Assembly (NCBI GenBank): GCA_019636235.1
Contig: JAHBXW010000020.1
Location: 29,343-93,342 of the forward strand
DNA from: Planctomyces sp.
GTDB taxonomy: Bacteria > Planctomycetota > Planctomycetia > Planctomycetales > Planctomycetaceae
Direction of reading: 5' to 3'
DNA length: 64,000 nucleotides
Part shown: positions 1 through 8,965 of the stretch, in pieces
Position numbering within the stretch: the stretch's first letter is position 1
Layout of the letters: the number at the start of each line of letters is the position of its first letter
Position numbers and translations under genes: made by a program
The notes under the pieces: model-generated
Database searches by the model: none
Seen by the model: only the letters and a program-made list of their open reading frames with translations
What the model was told of the DNA's origin: nothing

Positions 1-153
1 GCCTCCGCGCTGGAAGACCAGTGGTCGCGCTATCTGGCGGAGCAGAGAGTTCAGTACGGTGCGGTGGATCGCTGGCCGACAGAACTGTTCTGGCTGCGCC
101 GGCGCGGCGCCATGACGTCGAGGTCGCCGGCGCCGGCGAGCGACAGACGATGA
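1..153 (+). CDS. C-terminal end of an unidentified protein (5' truncated)
   Basis: Frame 1 is open from the first base to a TGA at 151-153, giving 50 residues. The visible part is rich in Trp, Tyr, Glu and Arg (for example EDQWSRYLAEQRVQYG) and reads like real protein rather than antisense noise, then ends in a short Arg/Pro/Ser-rich tail. I do not recognise the family. The next gene lies 83 bases downstream on the same strand. The call rests only on composition, so it may be a chance open frame. Confidence 0.35.
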   Translation, partial: ASALEDQWSRYLAEQRVQYGAVDRWPTELFWLRRRGAMTSRSPAPASDRR

Positions 154-236
154 GCGGACGCTACAGTCGTTGGGCGATGGCTGACGGCGCAGAGGCTTGC
201 ATCCTTGAGGTTGGCGGGCATCGGTAGAATCGGGCG

Positions 237-767
237 ATGGACGTGCGACCCGCGCTGCAGGCCGTTCTCAAGAAATACGTGCTGCCGCTCGACGGCGAGC
301 ACGGCGTTGCGCATTGGGCGCGGGTGCTCGAAAACGGACTCCGTCTGGCCGGGGAAACGGGGGCCAGCGTCCGGGTCGTATCGCTGTTTGCCGTTCTGCA
401 CGATTCGCGGCGGGTGAACGAGATTCACGATCCAGATCACGGGCGCAGGGCGGCCCGATTCGCCGCGAAATTGCGCGGGACGGTCATTGATCTCTGCGAC
501 GACGAGTTCCGCCTGCTGGCAACGGCCTGCGAGGGGCATACGCACGAGCGGACTCATCCGGACGTGACTGTTCAGACGTGCTGGGATGCTGACCGCCTGG
601 ACCTGGGGCGGGTGGGGATCGTGCCGGAACCGGAGCGACTTTGCACGCCGACCGCCCGGCAGGCGGAGCTGATCCGCTGGGCGCATCGGCGGGCCAGTAT
701 GCAGTTCGTCCCTGCGTTCGACCTGGAGGAGTGGGGGGTCAATCTGGAAGCGAACAGGGCGCGGTGA
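237..767 (+). CDS. HD-domain-like protein, possible metal-dependent phosphohydrolase
   Basis: A 176-residue soluble protein. The N-terminal half shows an HD-superfamily-like pattern: a His in GVAHWARVLENG near residue 25, the HD pair in FAVLHDSRR near residues 57-62, and a later DPDHGRRAA segment, followed by a helix-rich C-terminal half containing CEGHTHE. HD proteins usually bind a divalent metal and hydrolyse phosphate esters, but nothing here shows the substrate. The ATG at 237 has no strong ribosome site. It stands alone, 443 bases before the sigma-factor gene. The family assignment is moderate and the substrate unknown. Confidence 0.6.
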   Translation: MDVRPALQAVLKKYVLPLDGEHGVAHWARVLENGLRLAGETGASVRVVSLFAVLHDSRRVNEIHDPDHGRRAARFAAKLRGTVIDLCDDEFRLLATACEGHTHERTHPDVTVQTCWDADRLDLGRVGIVPEPERLCTPTARQAELIRWAHRRASMQFVPAFDLEEWGVNLEANRAR

Positions 768-1210
768 GACGCACGTGCCCAACCTGCCGGCCCGCACGAA
801 TCGCCGATCGTCGTCGCGGACCGATCGATGCCGCTGTGATGGCCGGCCAGGGCGAAGCGGCCTCGCTCGGCATGCGGCCAGCGGCTGGACCGTGCAGCGC
901 GAGGGGAGCCCCGCCCATAATCCCTGCGGAAAACGGGGGAATCAAGCCGCATGATCAACCGCGCTGCCCGGGAACGACGCTGCCCGACGCGGTTCAACTT
1001 TGCCGAGGCCGAGAGGGGATCGATGCACTTGCCCAGCTGCGGCGGAACCAATTGCCAAGCAAAACGTTGCGTAAAAGACGGCCTGGCGGGTAGGCTGGAG
1101 TTTGCCGCCGCGGCGGTTCGCCGGGAGGGGGACCGGGAATTCCGGAGTTGCGCCAACGGACGGCGTGCCGGGGTACGTAGATACTCCTGTCGACAGCCTT
1201 CGGGAGACTC
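768..1210. other. Intergenic stretch, no gene seen
   Basis: Both strands are open in several frames, as expected at this GC content, but none reads like protein. The last 100 bases should hold the promoter of the sigma-factor gene; I could not identify -35/-10 elements with confidence. A GGGAG ribosome site lies just before the ATG at 1211. Confidence 0.5.
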
Positions 1211-1858
1211 ATGATGACCGCCAGGAGCGCCGCGGCCCGGGATCGGACGTGGGACGTCACCCGGGAACCGCAAACGAGTGACGCGCGGCTCGTGGAAGCC
1301 GCGCGCGCCGGATCGCAGGCCGCGTTCGGCGCCCTGGTGCAGCGGTACGAACGGCGGCTGCTGAGGGTCATCAGCCGGTTTGTCCGCGATCCGGACACGG
1401 CCGAGGATCTCGCCCAGGAGACGTTCCTCAGGGTGTATGAGCGGTTGGACCAGTTCGATTCGTCGCGGCGGTTTGGGCCGTGGCTGTTCCGGATCGGCGT
1501 GAACCTGACGCTGGACCATTTCCGCCGCCGAAAGCGGAGGATCTGGGGTTGGCTGTTTTCGGATCGCGGCGAGGATCAGTGGCCCGATCCGGCGGTCAGC
1601 GATCCGCGGCAGGCACAGGACCTGCAGCAGGAAGTGCAGGCGGTCGTGAGCCAGATTGCGGAAAAGTACCGGGTGGTGATGATCTTGAGGGACCTGGAGA
1701 ATTTCAGCACATCGGAGATTGCGGCGATTCTGAACCGGCGTGAAGCGACGATCCGGTGGCGTCTCGCCGAGGCCCGGCTGCGGTTTCAGCAGCTGTGGGA
1801 AGCGCGGATGGGATCGTCGGGCGTTGCCGCGCCGGGATCCGGAGGTCGTGGATCATGA
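1211..1858 (+). CDS. ECF-type RNA polymerase sigma factor
   Basis: A 215-residue sigma-70 family protein of the extracytoplasmic-function type. Region 2 spans about residues 25-95 (LVQRYERRLLRVISRFV, DAEDLAQETFLR-like segment reading DTAEDLAQETFLRVYERL, then FGPWLFRIGVNLTLDHFRRRKRR). Region 4 covers about residues 135-190 with the helix-turn-helix in FSTSEIAAILNRREATIRWRLAEAR. Length fits the family. Start at 1211 (ATGATG) follows GGGAG. Its stop overlaps the next gene's start in an ATGA junction, so the two are translationally coupled. The partner is a zinc-finger anti-sigma factor, which indicates control by a membrane-held inhibitor. The regulon and stimulus are not visible. Confidence 0.93.
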   Translation: MMTARSAAARDRTWDVTREPQTSDARLVEAARAGSQAAFGALVQRYERRLLRVISRFVRDPDTAEDLAQETFLRVYERLDQFDSSRRFGPWLFRIGVNLTLDHFRRRKRRIWGWLFSDRGEDQWPDPAVSDPRQAQDLQQEVQAVVSQIAEKYRVVMILRDLENFSTSEIAAILNRREATIRWRLAEARLRFQQLWEARMGSSGVAAPGSGGRGS

Positions 1859-2334
1859 ACTGCCGCCAGGCCCGTTATGAGATGGCGCTGCTCGCGGGGG
1901 ACGATCTCGCGGACGAGGATCGGCGTCGTGATGTGGAGCGACACCTGTCGATGTGCCCCGGCTGCCGTCGTCAGCATCAGCGGCTGTGCGGCGTGCTGGG
2001 CGCGGTGTCGGCGTCGGATGTGCCGGCGACGTATGTCTCGGCGCATTCGCTGTGGCCGTCGGTGCGGCGGCGGATGAATGCGCCCGCAAGGCCCGGCGGG
2101 CAGGGGGTCGACTGGAAATCCTGGACGCCCTTTGCCGCCGGCGTTGCGGCGTGCGCCGGCGTGCTGATGATGGCCAGCGTCGCACTGCAGACTCCCGGAC
2201 CGCAGGCGCCGGTTTCGCGGCAGTTGTCGCCGCTGTATCCGCCGCTGCAGCCGATCGTGGAGCCGCTGATGTCCGAGCCGGACGTCACGCGTCCGACGAG
2301 TTTTCGGCGCTCGGCGCTGGCCGAAGACCGCTGA
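1855..2334 (+). CDS. Membrane-anchored zinc-finger anti-sigma factor
   Basis: A 159-residue protein starting at the ATG that overlaps the sigma-factor stop (ATGA). The N-terminus carries the zinc-containing anti-sigma pattern: Cys3 in MNCRQAR, then HLSMCPGC around residues 29-34 (H-x3-C-x2-C). A single hydrophobic segment follows near residues 92-108 (FAAGVAACAGVLMMASVAL), then a Pro-rich outer part. Known relatives hold their sigma factor through the zinc module and release it on a signal. Coupling to the ECF gene strongly supports the pairing. The C-terminal part has no recognisable sensor domain. Confidence 0.88.
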   Translation: MNCRQARYEMALLAGDDLADEDRRRDVERHLSMCPGCRRQHQRLCGVLGAVSASDVPATYVSAHSLWPSVRRRMNAPARPGGQGVDWKSWTPFAAGVAACAGVLMMASVALQTPGPQAPVSRQLSPLYPPLQPIVEPLMSEPDVTRPTSFRRSALAEDR

Positions 2335-2402
2335 CGGCGCGGAGTTCTGTTCAGATCAACGACGACGCGCCACCGAACCGCGCCCGGACCCGCCCGCCGG
2401 CG

Positions 2403-3731
2403 CTACAGCACCTCGCCAATTGCCGCCCCCTCGGACAAGAGCGTCGGCCGGCCATCCGTCTGCAGATACGTGATCGCGTGCGAGTCATACCCCAGCGCGG
2501 CGAACACCGTCGCGTGCACGTCCGCCGGAGTCACCGGACGCGACAAGGGCGCCGCCCCGTGCTTGTCCGATTCCCCCACCGTCTGGCCGCCCCGGATGCC
2601 GCAGCCCGCCAGCACGACCGAGTAGCATTGCGGCCAGTGGTCCCGGCCCGCGTTGCCGTTGATCACCGGAGTGCGGCCGAAGTCCGCCATCCAGATCACC
2701 AGCGTCGTGTCCAACAGGCCCCGCTCCTCCAGGTCGTCCAGCAGCGCGCCGTAAGCGCGCTCCATCGGCGGCACGAGCCGGTTCTTCATCAGGTTGAAAT
2801 TGTCCGTGTGCGTGTCCCAGACGATGCTTTGGCCGTTGACCGTCGTCACGAACCGGACCCCCGCCTCCACCAGCCGCCGCGCCAGCAGATGCGACTGCCC
2901 CCAGGTGTGGCGGCCGTAGCGTTCGCGCGTCTCGGGCGACTCGTCCGACAAATCAAACGCGCGGGAGGACGCCGCGTCGGTCATCAGCGACAGCGCCCGC
3001 TCGCGGTGCAGACCGAACTCGTCCGCCAGCGGCGTCGGCGCCAGGGCGTTGTGACGGCTGAACTGCGTCAGCAGGCTCCGGCGCTCGTCGACGCGTCCGG
3101 GGCTGACGCCTTCGCAGGGGCCCATTCCGGAGACCTGAAAGTTGTTCGCGTTGGGGTCGCTGTTGACGACGAACGGGTCGTACGCCGCCCCCAGGCAGGA
3201 GCCGAATTGTCCCGGGGTGATGTACTGCAGACTGTCGCAATGCGGGCCGGGCGTGATCACGTACGGCGGCAGCGCGCCCGCGTAGCCGTCCCGCCGGGCC
3301 AGCCAGCCGACCAGCGTCCCGAAGCTCGGGTAATCGGCGCGGCTGGGATTGATGAGCGTGCTGTCGACGCGGTAGGGCTGGCCGACGATCGACCAGTACA
3401 TGCCGGAGTTGTGCTGGGCCTGGGCGTGGTGCACGGTGCGGACGATCGCCAGCTTGTCGGCGTGCCGCACGACGTTCGGCATCAGCTCGGAGACCTGGAT
3501 GCCGGGGACGGCCGTGTCGATGGGGCGGAACTCGCCGCGAATGTTCGACGGCGCCTCGGGCTTCATGTCCCACAGGTCGAGATGGCTGGGCGCGCCGCAG
3601 TTGAAGATCAGGATGACGGAGCGGGCGCGGGAGACGGCGGGCGCGGCGGCCTCCGCGCGGGCCAGGCCGGCCAGCAGCGAACCGGCCGCTCCCTGGGAAC
3701 ACTGACGCAGCCAGTCTCGACGGCTGGGCAT
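2403..3731 (-). CDS. DUF1501 secreted protein
   Basis: A 442-residue protein of the DUF1501 family (sulfatase-fold proteins common in Planctomycetota). I start it at 3731, where MPSRRDWLRQCSQGAAGSLL forms a twin-arginine-like signal; the frame stays open 24 codons further but that part does not look coding. Family-typical segments include IFNCGAPSHLDLWDMKPEAP near the N-terminus, VVRHADKLAIVRTVHH, and WMADFGRTPVINGNAGRDHW near the C-terminus. Members are usually downstream of DUF1549/DUF1553 cytochrome-type genes; none is present here. It converges with the anti-sigma gene and its function is unknown. Confidence 0.9.
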   Translation of the reverse strand: MPSRRDWLRQCSQGAAGSLLAGLARAEAAAPAVSRARSVILIFNCGAPSHLDLWDMKPEAPSNIRGEFRPIDTAVPGIQVSELMPNVVRHADKLAIVRTVHHAQAQHNSGMYWSIVGQPYRVDSTLINPSRADYPSFGTLVGWLARRDGYAGALPPYVITPGPHCDSLQYITPGQFGSCLGAAYDPFVVNSDPNANNFQVSGMGPCEGVSPGRVDERRSLLTQFSRHNALAPTPLADEFGLHRERALSLMTDAASSRAFDLSDESPETRERYGRHTWGQSHLLARRLVEAGVRFVTTVNGQSIVWDTHTDNFNLMKNRLVPPMERAYGALLDDLEERGLLDTTLVIWMADFGRTPVINGNAGRDHWPQCYSVVLAGCGIRGGQTVGESDKHGAAPLSRPVTPADVHATVFAALGYDSHAITYLQTDGRPTLLSEGAAIGEVL

Positions 3732-3890
3732 CGCGGCCACTCCCGCTGCAGGGTGGTGCGCCGGACGGCCCTGTGCGCAGCCGTCCCGCAACGGATCAGT
3801 CAACTTTGAAATGATACCTTGCCCGGGCGGCCGCGGTCTACGGATTCCGCAACGCCGTCTCTCGCGGCAGACGGGACGGCCCCGCCGCGG

Positions 3891-4877
3891 TCACTCGTCA
3901 GCCGCCGGCTCGGCGCCATCCGCCGGCGGATTCCGCGGACTGAATGCTCTGCCCTCCGAGTGGTGGCCGTAACGCACAGTCATCGACGGACAACGCGCGA
4001 ACAGGCGCGCAGCAGCCGCGTCCGAAACGGTCGTGTCGATCAGATTCAAACTGCGGAGAGCTGGCCCCGGAACAAACACGTCCAGCCCCGCATCGGTGAT
4101 CGCCGTCCGGGACAGGTCAAGTTCCTCCAGGCAGGGGAGTCCGCTCAAGACCTGCAGGAGCGGATCGTCGGCCGGGAATCCCGTCAGCCCGAAGACTTTG
4201 AGGCGCGCGCACCGCGACAGGCATTGAAGGTTCGCCGCATGGGCGTCGACATCGTGCAGGCTTAACAGCTCCAGATTCTCCAGCGGCAGGTCGGCCAGCC
4301 CATCTCGGATCCTGGCGCCTCCAAGTCGGAGCGCACGCAGCCCGCGACAGCCCGCCAGAGCCTCAAGGCCCCGATCTGTCAGCGCGTCGCTGTGAATCGC
4401 CAGAACTTCCAACCGCCCGGACCGTGCGAGGTCCTTCAGAAACGCGTCCGTGACGCCGATGCGGCCGGCAATGGAGAGACCACGGAGGCCTCGCCGAGTG
4501 GCCAGCGGCGCCAGTCGCTCATCGGTCATCACGGCCCGTGCGTCTTCCACCAGTTGGCCCAGGCGAACCGATTCCAATTGGGACAGCTCGCCCAGGGGCG
4601 ACAGGTCCGGGAGATCCGCCAGTCGCCCTCGGTATTCGCAGCGATCCACGAAGTCCCGGGACAGGAACTTGACCCCCAGCTGATCGCCCCAGGTTTCGAG
4701 CAGTCCTCGTGGACGCCCGCTGGCCGTCATGCTGAAGTTGGCGCCCAACCGGCGGATGGCATCCGCTTCGGCTTCCAGCGCGCGGGTCGATTGGACCGCG
4801 AGGAACACCGCGCCCAGCAGCGCGAGCGCCACAAACAGCGCAAGGCCCCTGAACCAGGATCGGCGGATGCGCCGCAT
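3891..4877 (-). CDS. Membrane-anchored leucine-rich-repeat protein
   Basis: A 328-residue protein with an N-terminal basic stretch and one hydrophobic segment at about residues 11-29 (GLALFVALALLGAVFLAV), then a body of irregular leucine-rich repeats from about residue 90 to 300, for example CRGLRALRLGGARIRDG and LPCLEELDLSRTAITDAGLD. The repeats resemble the GALA/cysteine-containing LRR type found in planctomycete proteins. LRRs usually bind protein; no partner is visible. It runs in the same direction as the DUF1501 gene, 159 bases upstream of it. Confidence 0.8.
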   Translation of the reverse strand: MRRIRRSWFRGLALFVALALLGAVFLAVQSTRALEAEADAIRRLGANFSMTASGRPRGLLETWGDQLGVKFLSRDFVDRCEYRGRLADLPDLSPLGELSQLESVRLGQLVEDARAVMTDERLAPLATRRGLRGLSIAGRIGVTDAFLKDLARSGRLEVLAIHSDALTDRGLEALAGCRGLRALRLGGARIRDGLADLPLENLELLSLHDVDAHAANLQCLSRCARLKVFGLTGFPADDPLLQVLSGLPCLEELDLSRTAITDAGLDVFVPGPALRSLNLIDTTVSDAAAARLFARCPSMTVRYGHHSEGRAFSPRNPPADGAEPAADE

Positions 4878-5410
4878 TGCCCGGACTCCTCGCGAAGGCC
4901 CTCAAAACGTCCCGTGGCCCCCAGTATGAGGCTCCGTCGCCCCCCGCGGCAACCTGCAACGCGGGCCGCCCTCAGAGGCGCGTGTGGCCGGGGCCGGACC
5001 GAGCAATGCGAAGGATGCCCCGGTGTGCTCCGACCGCAATCGGCGCGGAATCGACCTGAGCCGAGGGGTTGATCCCCTCGGCATTGCGAGCCGAGCGGGA
5101 ACGCCGGTTCGCCGGGCCAAGGCTCGGCCTAAGAATTCTTGTCCCGCATCGCTGGTGGGTCTCCGACTCGCCCAGAGGCTCGCCGCTCGACGCCACCCTA
5201 CGGCTTCGAATCGCGCCCAGTGTTCATTCCGCCAATGACAAATTACCAATCCGCGATGACCAGTGACCAATCGTCGTGATCGTCGACGGCATTTCGGACT
5301 GGCTCTCCAACGGCCGGGCCACACGAGACCCGGCGTTCCTTTCGCTGGTCGCGGTCAGCGGGTAGAACGATGAGCCTGCCCCCCGCGACTCCCCTGACGC
5401 CGCCCGCCCC
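4878..5410. other. Intergenic region with dispersed-repeat sequence
   Basis: No coding region is convincing. The stretch holds a palindrome at 5056-5086 and a short sequence at 5222-5240 (GTTCATTCCGCCAATGACA), both of which recur between 18982 and 19194 near the tRNA gene. Short frames here read like the repeat-derived hypothetical peptides often annotated in planctomycetes, so I treat them as repeat sequence. Confidence 0.5.
5056..5086 (-). repeat. Dispersed palindromic repeat, copy 1
   Basis: The core is GCCGAGGGG-TTGAT-CCCCTCGGC, a nine-base perfect inverted repeat. Its reverse complement matches 19103-19133 at all but two or three positions, so the two copies are in opposite orientation. 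It could fold into a hairpin in RNA but has no following T run. Confidence 0.7.
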
Positions 5411-6154
5411 ATGCAGCTCGCCGACCTCACCTGGCCGCAGGTCGAAGCCCTCGATCGCGACATCCCCGTCATCATCCCCGTGGCTGCGCTGGAACAGCAT
5501 GGCGGACATCTGCCGCTGTTCACCGACAGCCTGCTCCTCGGCGAAGTCGTCCGCCGCGCCTCCGAACGTTGCCGCGAGACGGCCCTGTTCGCCCCGCTCA
5601 CCTGGCTGGGCAATTCGCATCATCACCTGGACTTTCCCGGGACGCTGTCGGCGGAGCCACGCCTGTACCTCGATCTGCTGGGCGGCTTGATGGAGCAGTT
5701 TCTGGCGATGGGCTTCCGGCGGATCGCCATTCTGAACGGCCACGGAGGAAACATCACGCCCGGCAAGCAGGCCGTGTTCGAGGTGCGGCAACGCCGCCGG
5801 CAGCGAACTGACCTGCTGCTGTTGTTCGCGACGTACTGGGAGACGCGATCCCCGGATGCGTCGACATTCGTGCATCGCGAGATGGGGCACGCCTGCGAGT
5901 GGGAAACGTCCATGATCCTGCGGCTGTCGCCGCAGCTCGTCGGCCCGCATCGCGATCTGCCGGACGTCGACTTCGGCTTCGGGTTCGAACCGGCCTACCG
6001 GGGATGGATCACGAAGGACCGCACGGTTCCGGGGCACATCGGCTCGCCCCGCAACGCCACGCCGGAGAAGGGGGAGCTGTTGTTCGCCACGTTTGCCGAC
6101 GGCGTGGTGGAGTTTGTCGAGCGAATTCGCGGCTGGGATGGGAGGACGTGGTAG
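5411..6154 (+). CDS. Creatininase-family hydrolase
   Basis: A 247-residue protein of the creatininase (creatinine amidohydrolase) family. Metal ligands fit the family: Glu28, His30 and Asp39 in LEQHGGHLPLFTD, the His of LNGHGGNITPGK near residue 113, and the Glu of MGHACEWETSMIL. Family members hydrolyse cyclic amides or related bonds with a two-metal centre; several act on substrates other than creatinine, and the substrate cannot be told here. It is the first gene of a run with the MFS transporter only six bases downstream, suggesting that the transporter imports its substrate or a related compound. Confidence 0.88.
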   Translation: MQLADLTWPQVEALDRDIPVIIPVAALEQHGGHLPLFTDSLLLGEVVRRASERCRETALFAPLTWLGNSHHHLDFPGTLSAEPRLYLDLLGGLMEQFLAMGFRRIAILNGHGGNITPGKQAVFEVRQRRRQRTDLLLLFATYWETRSPDASTFVHREMGHACEWETSMILRLSPQLVGPHRDLPDVDFGFGFEPAYRGWITKDRTVPGHIGSPRNATPEKGELLFATFADGVVEFVERIRGWDGRTW

Positions 6155-6160
6155 ACCGCC

Positions 6161-7453
6161 ATGGCTTTCACGTTGCCCAAGCCGCGAACGGCGCTGATGT
6201 GCGGGCTGCTGATGTGCGCCAGCCTGATCAACTACATGGATCGGCAGGCGCTGGCGAACCTGAGTCCGGACATCGTCAAAGACCTGCAACTGACGAAGCA
6301 GGACTACGGCCGCGTCGAGGAAGCCTTCGGCATCGCGTTCGCGGCGGGGTCGCTGTTCTTCGGGTTTGCGGCCGACGCCGTGTCCGTCCGCTGGCTGTAT
6401 CCGGCCGTGCTGCTGGCGTGGTCGGCGGTCGGCGTGCTGACTGGATTCTCTCAGGGGCTGAACGATCTGCTGTTTTATCGGATGCTGCTCGGCTTCTTTG
6501 AGGCCGGTCACTGGCCGTGCGCGATGCAGACGACCCGCCGGGTGCTGGCCGCGGAGGACCGGGCGTTCGGCAACAGCGTGCTGCAGAGCGGGACGTCGTT
6601 CGGCGCGATCCTGACGCCGCTGGTGATTCTCGCGATGCACAGGTTTTACCCGGACAACTGGCGCCGCCCGTTCATCGTGCTGGGGGCGATCGGCCTGTTC
6701 TGGGTGATCGGCTGGCTGGCGACGGTGCGGGCCAGCGATGTGGCGCCTTCGGAAGAGGAAACCGGCTCCCGGGAGGGCTTCTGGTCGTCGTTCTTCAAAT
6801 TGTTTCTCGACGCCCGGTTCTGGGTGCTGCTGGCGGTCGTGATTGCGATCAACACCATGTGGCAGTTCTTTCGGGCCTGGCTGCCGCTGTTCATGGTCGA
6901 TGGCCGGGGCTACTCGACGAAGCAGCAACTGGGGTTCAATTCGGCGTTCTACATCGCGACGGACGTGGGCTGCATCGGGGCGGGGCTGGCGACGAAATGG
7001 CTGCACTGGAAGGGCTGGTCGGTCTTTGGTTCCCGGCGGTTGACGTTCACCGGCTGCGCGCTGCTGTGCGCGCTGAGCCTGTTGCTGCCGCTGCTCGCCA
7101 AAGGGCCGCTGTTGCTGATGACCTGGCTGGTGATGGGCATGGGGGCCCTGGGACTGTTTCCCTGCTACTACTCGTTCACGCAGGACCTGTCGGTCCGCCA
7201 TCCGGCGAAGGTGTTCGGCCTGCTGAGCTGCATGGCCTGGATTGTGACGTCCAAGCTCCAGAAGCCGTTCGGGGCCTGGGTCGACCGGCTGCAACAGGCG
7301 GGCGATCCGGCGGCGTATGACTACGGGCTGGCGATCGCTGGCGTGCTGCCGCTGATCGCGTCGATCGGCCTGTGGATTGCTTGGCCGCGCGCGGCGACCA
7401 GCGACTCGACTTCCGACGAACCCGCCGCGTCGGACGATGCGCTGGCCTCCTGA
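6161..7453 (+). CDS. MFS transporter, anion:cation symporter-like
   Basis: A 430-residue membrane protein with about 12 hydrophobic segments. The opening INYMDRQALANLSPDIVKDL and the segment MLLGFFEAGHWPCAMQTTRR are typical of the ACS family, which includes hexuronate and glucarate transporters. It sits six bases after the creatininase-family gene and 66 bases before the GlcF-like gene, so co-transcription is likely. The neighbours (organic-acid oxidation, amino-sugar deacetylation) suit uptake of a sugar acid, but the substrate is inferred only from family and context. Confidence 0.87.
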   Translation: MAFTLPKPRTALMCGLLMCASLINYMDRQALANLSPDIVKDLQLTKQDYGRVEEAFGIAFAAGSLFFGFAADAVSVRWLYPAVLLAWSAVGVLTGFSQGLNDLLFYRMLLGFFEAGHWPCAMQTTRRVLAAEDRAFGNSVLQSGTSFGAILTPLVILAMHRFYPDNWRRPFIVLGAIGLFWVIGWLATVRASDVAPSEEETGSREGFWSSFFKLFLDARFWVLLAVVIAINTMWQFFRAWLPLFMVDGRGYSTKQQLGFNSAFYIATDVGCIGAGLATKWLHWKGWSVFGSRRLTFTGCALLCALSLLLPLLAKGPLLLMTWLVMGMGALGLFPCYYSFTQDLSVRHPAKVFGLLSCMAWIVTSKLQKPFGAWVDRLQQAGDPAAYDYGLAIAGVLPLIASIGLWIAWPRAATSDSTSDEPAASDDALAS

Positions 7454-7519
7454 ACGGCTACAATTCGAAGACCCCGCATCGCTGCCGATATTCCACACCG
7501 AATCGTCGAACTCGTTCCC

Positions 7520-8950
7520 ATGACCTCCCCCGCGGCGACCGCCGCCGAACCGGCTCCGCCCACCGTTCCCGCGCCGCTTGATCCGCACAGCCCGGCGTCG
7601 ACGCTGTCGCCTGACAATCCCGGCGCCGGCATCCCCTACGAGCGGTTCCTCGACTGCGTTCACTGCGGTCTGTGCACCGCCGCCTGCCCGACGTATCTCG
7701 AAACGGCCAACGAGAACGACAGCCCGCGGGGCCGCATCTACCTGATGCGAGCCGTGACCGATGGCCGCATCGGCCTGACGCCCGAAGTCTCCCGGCACCT
7801 TGACCTCTGCCTCGATTGCCGCAGCTGCGAAACGGCCTGCCCGTCCGGCGTCCAGTACGGACGGCTCATTGAACCGTTTCGAGTGAAGATGCATTCGCGC
7901 CCGGCGGCCGGGAAACCCGCCAAAGCCGACTGGTTTCAGACATTCATCCTGTACGGGCTGTTCCCGTATCCCCGCCGGCTGCGCTGGGCGCTGCTGCCCG
8001 CGCGGCTGATGCAGCTCACCGGCCTGGACCGACTGGCCGAGAAGACGGGTCTGCTGAAGCTGCTGCCGGAAAAGCTGCGGCGGATGCAAAGCCTGCTGCC
8101 GGCGCTGCGTGCGCGCGGGCCGGCTCTCCCGGAGCTGCTGCCCGCGATCGGCGAGCGGCGGGCCCGCGTGGCGCTGTTCACGGGCTGCGTCGCCGACGCG
8201 ATGTTTCAGCACGTGAACTGGGCCACCGCCCGCGTCCTGCAGGCCAACGGCTGCGATGTCGTTGTCCCGAGGACGCAGGCCTGCTGCGGGGCCATCCATT
8301 ATCACAGCGGCGCAGGGGAACCGGCGCTGGGGCTGGCGCGGACGAATGCGGCGGCGTTCCGGGCCGCGGACGTCGATGCGGTGATCGTCAACGTCGCCGG
8401 TTGCGGGTCGATGCTGAAGGACTACGGCCACATGGCCCACGAGGTCGCCCCCGAGGCTGGGGATGTTCAGCGGGAGCTGGCCGAGTTCGCCGGCCGAACG
8501 TACGACGTCTCGGAGTTTTTGGCGCGGCTCGGTCCGCGCAAGCCCGAGCACGCGCTGCCGCTGCGGGCGACCTACCACGACGCATGCCACCTGGTGCACG
8601 CCCAGCGGATCCGCGAGCAGCCGCGACGACTGCTGAGCCTGATCGACGGACTCGAGCTGATCCCCCTCGCGGAAAGCGAGATCTGTTGCGGCGCGGCCGG
8701 CAGCTACAACCTCACCGAGCCGGAAATGGCCGACCGCCTCGGGCGACGCAAGGCGGACCACATCCTGCAGACCGGGGCGCAGGCCATCGTCAGCGGCAAC
8801 GCCGGCTGCACGCTGCAGATTCAGTCGCAGCTCAAACAGGCGGGGCGTCCGCTGCCGGTCGTGCATCCCATGGAACTGCTGGACTGGGCGTACCGCGGCG
8901 TGCAGCCGGAGTTCGCCGCGCCCGTCGCCGCGTCGATTCCTCCCGCCTGA
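7520..8950 (+). CDS. glcF: GlcF-like iron-sulfur subunit of a 2-hydroxyacid oxidase
   Basis: A 476-residue protein with two [4Fe-4S] ferredoxin motifs near the N-terminus (CVHCGLCTAACP and CLDCRSCETACPSG) and two CCG-type cysteine-rich domains in the C-terminal half (ACCGAIHYHSG and CHLV with EICCGAAGSYN). This order matches GlcF, which passes electrons from glycolate or lactate oxidation to the respiratory chain. The flavin-binding GlcD/GlcE subunits are not in this window, so the partner must lie elsewhere. The first 40 residues are Ala/Pro-rich and may be partly non-conserved, leaving the start slightly uncertain. Confidence 0.9.
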   Translation: MTSPAATAAEPAPPTVPAPLDPHSPASTLSPDNPGAGIPYERFLDCVHCGLCTAACPTYLETANENDSPRGRIYLMRAVTDGRIGLTPEVSRHLDLCLDCRSCETACPSGVQYGRLIEPFRVKMHSRPAAGKPAKADWFQTFILYGLFPYPRRLRWALLPARLMQLTGLDRLAEKTGLLKLLPEKLRRMQSLLPALRARGPALPELLPAIGERRARVALFTGCVADAMFQHVNWATARVLQANGCDVVVPRTQACCGAIHYHSGAGEPALGLARTNAAAFRAADVDAVIVNVAGCGSMLKDYGHMAHEVAPEAGDVQRELAEFAGRTYDVSEFLARLGPRKPEHALPLRATYHDACHLVHAQRIREQPRRLLSLIDGLELIPLAESEICCGAAGSYNLTEPEMADRLGRRKADHILQTGAQAIVSGNAGCTLQIQSQLKQAGRPLPVVHPMELLDWAYRGVQPEFAAPVAASIPPA

Positions 8951-8965
8951 TTCCCCAGGCCGCGC

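Noticed and set aside
1953..3809. A 618-codon open frame on the plus strand
   Set aside because: It overlaps the anti-sigma gene and DUF1501 on the other strand and reads as low-complexity Arg/Ala/Val/Asp; shadow.
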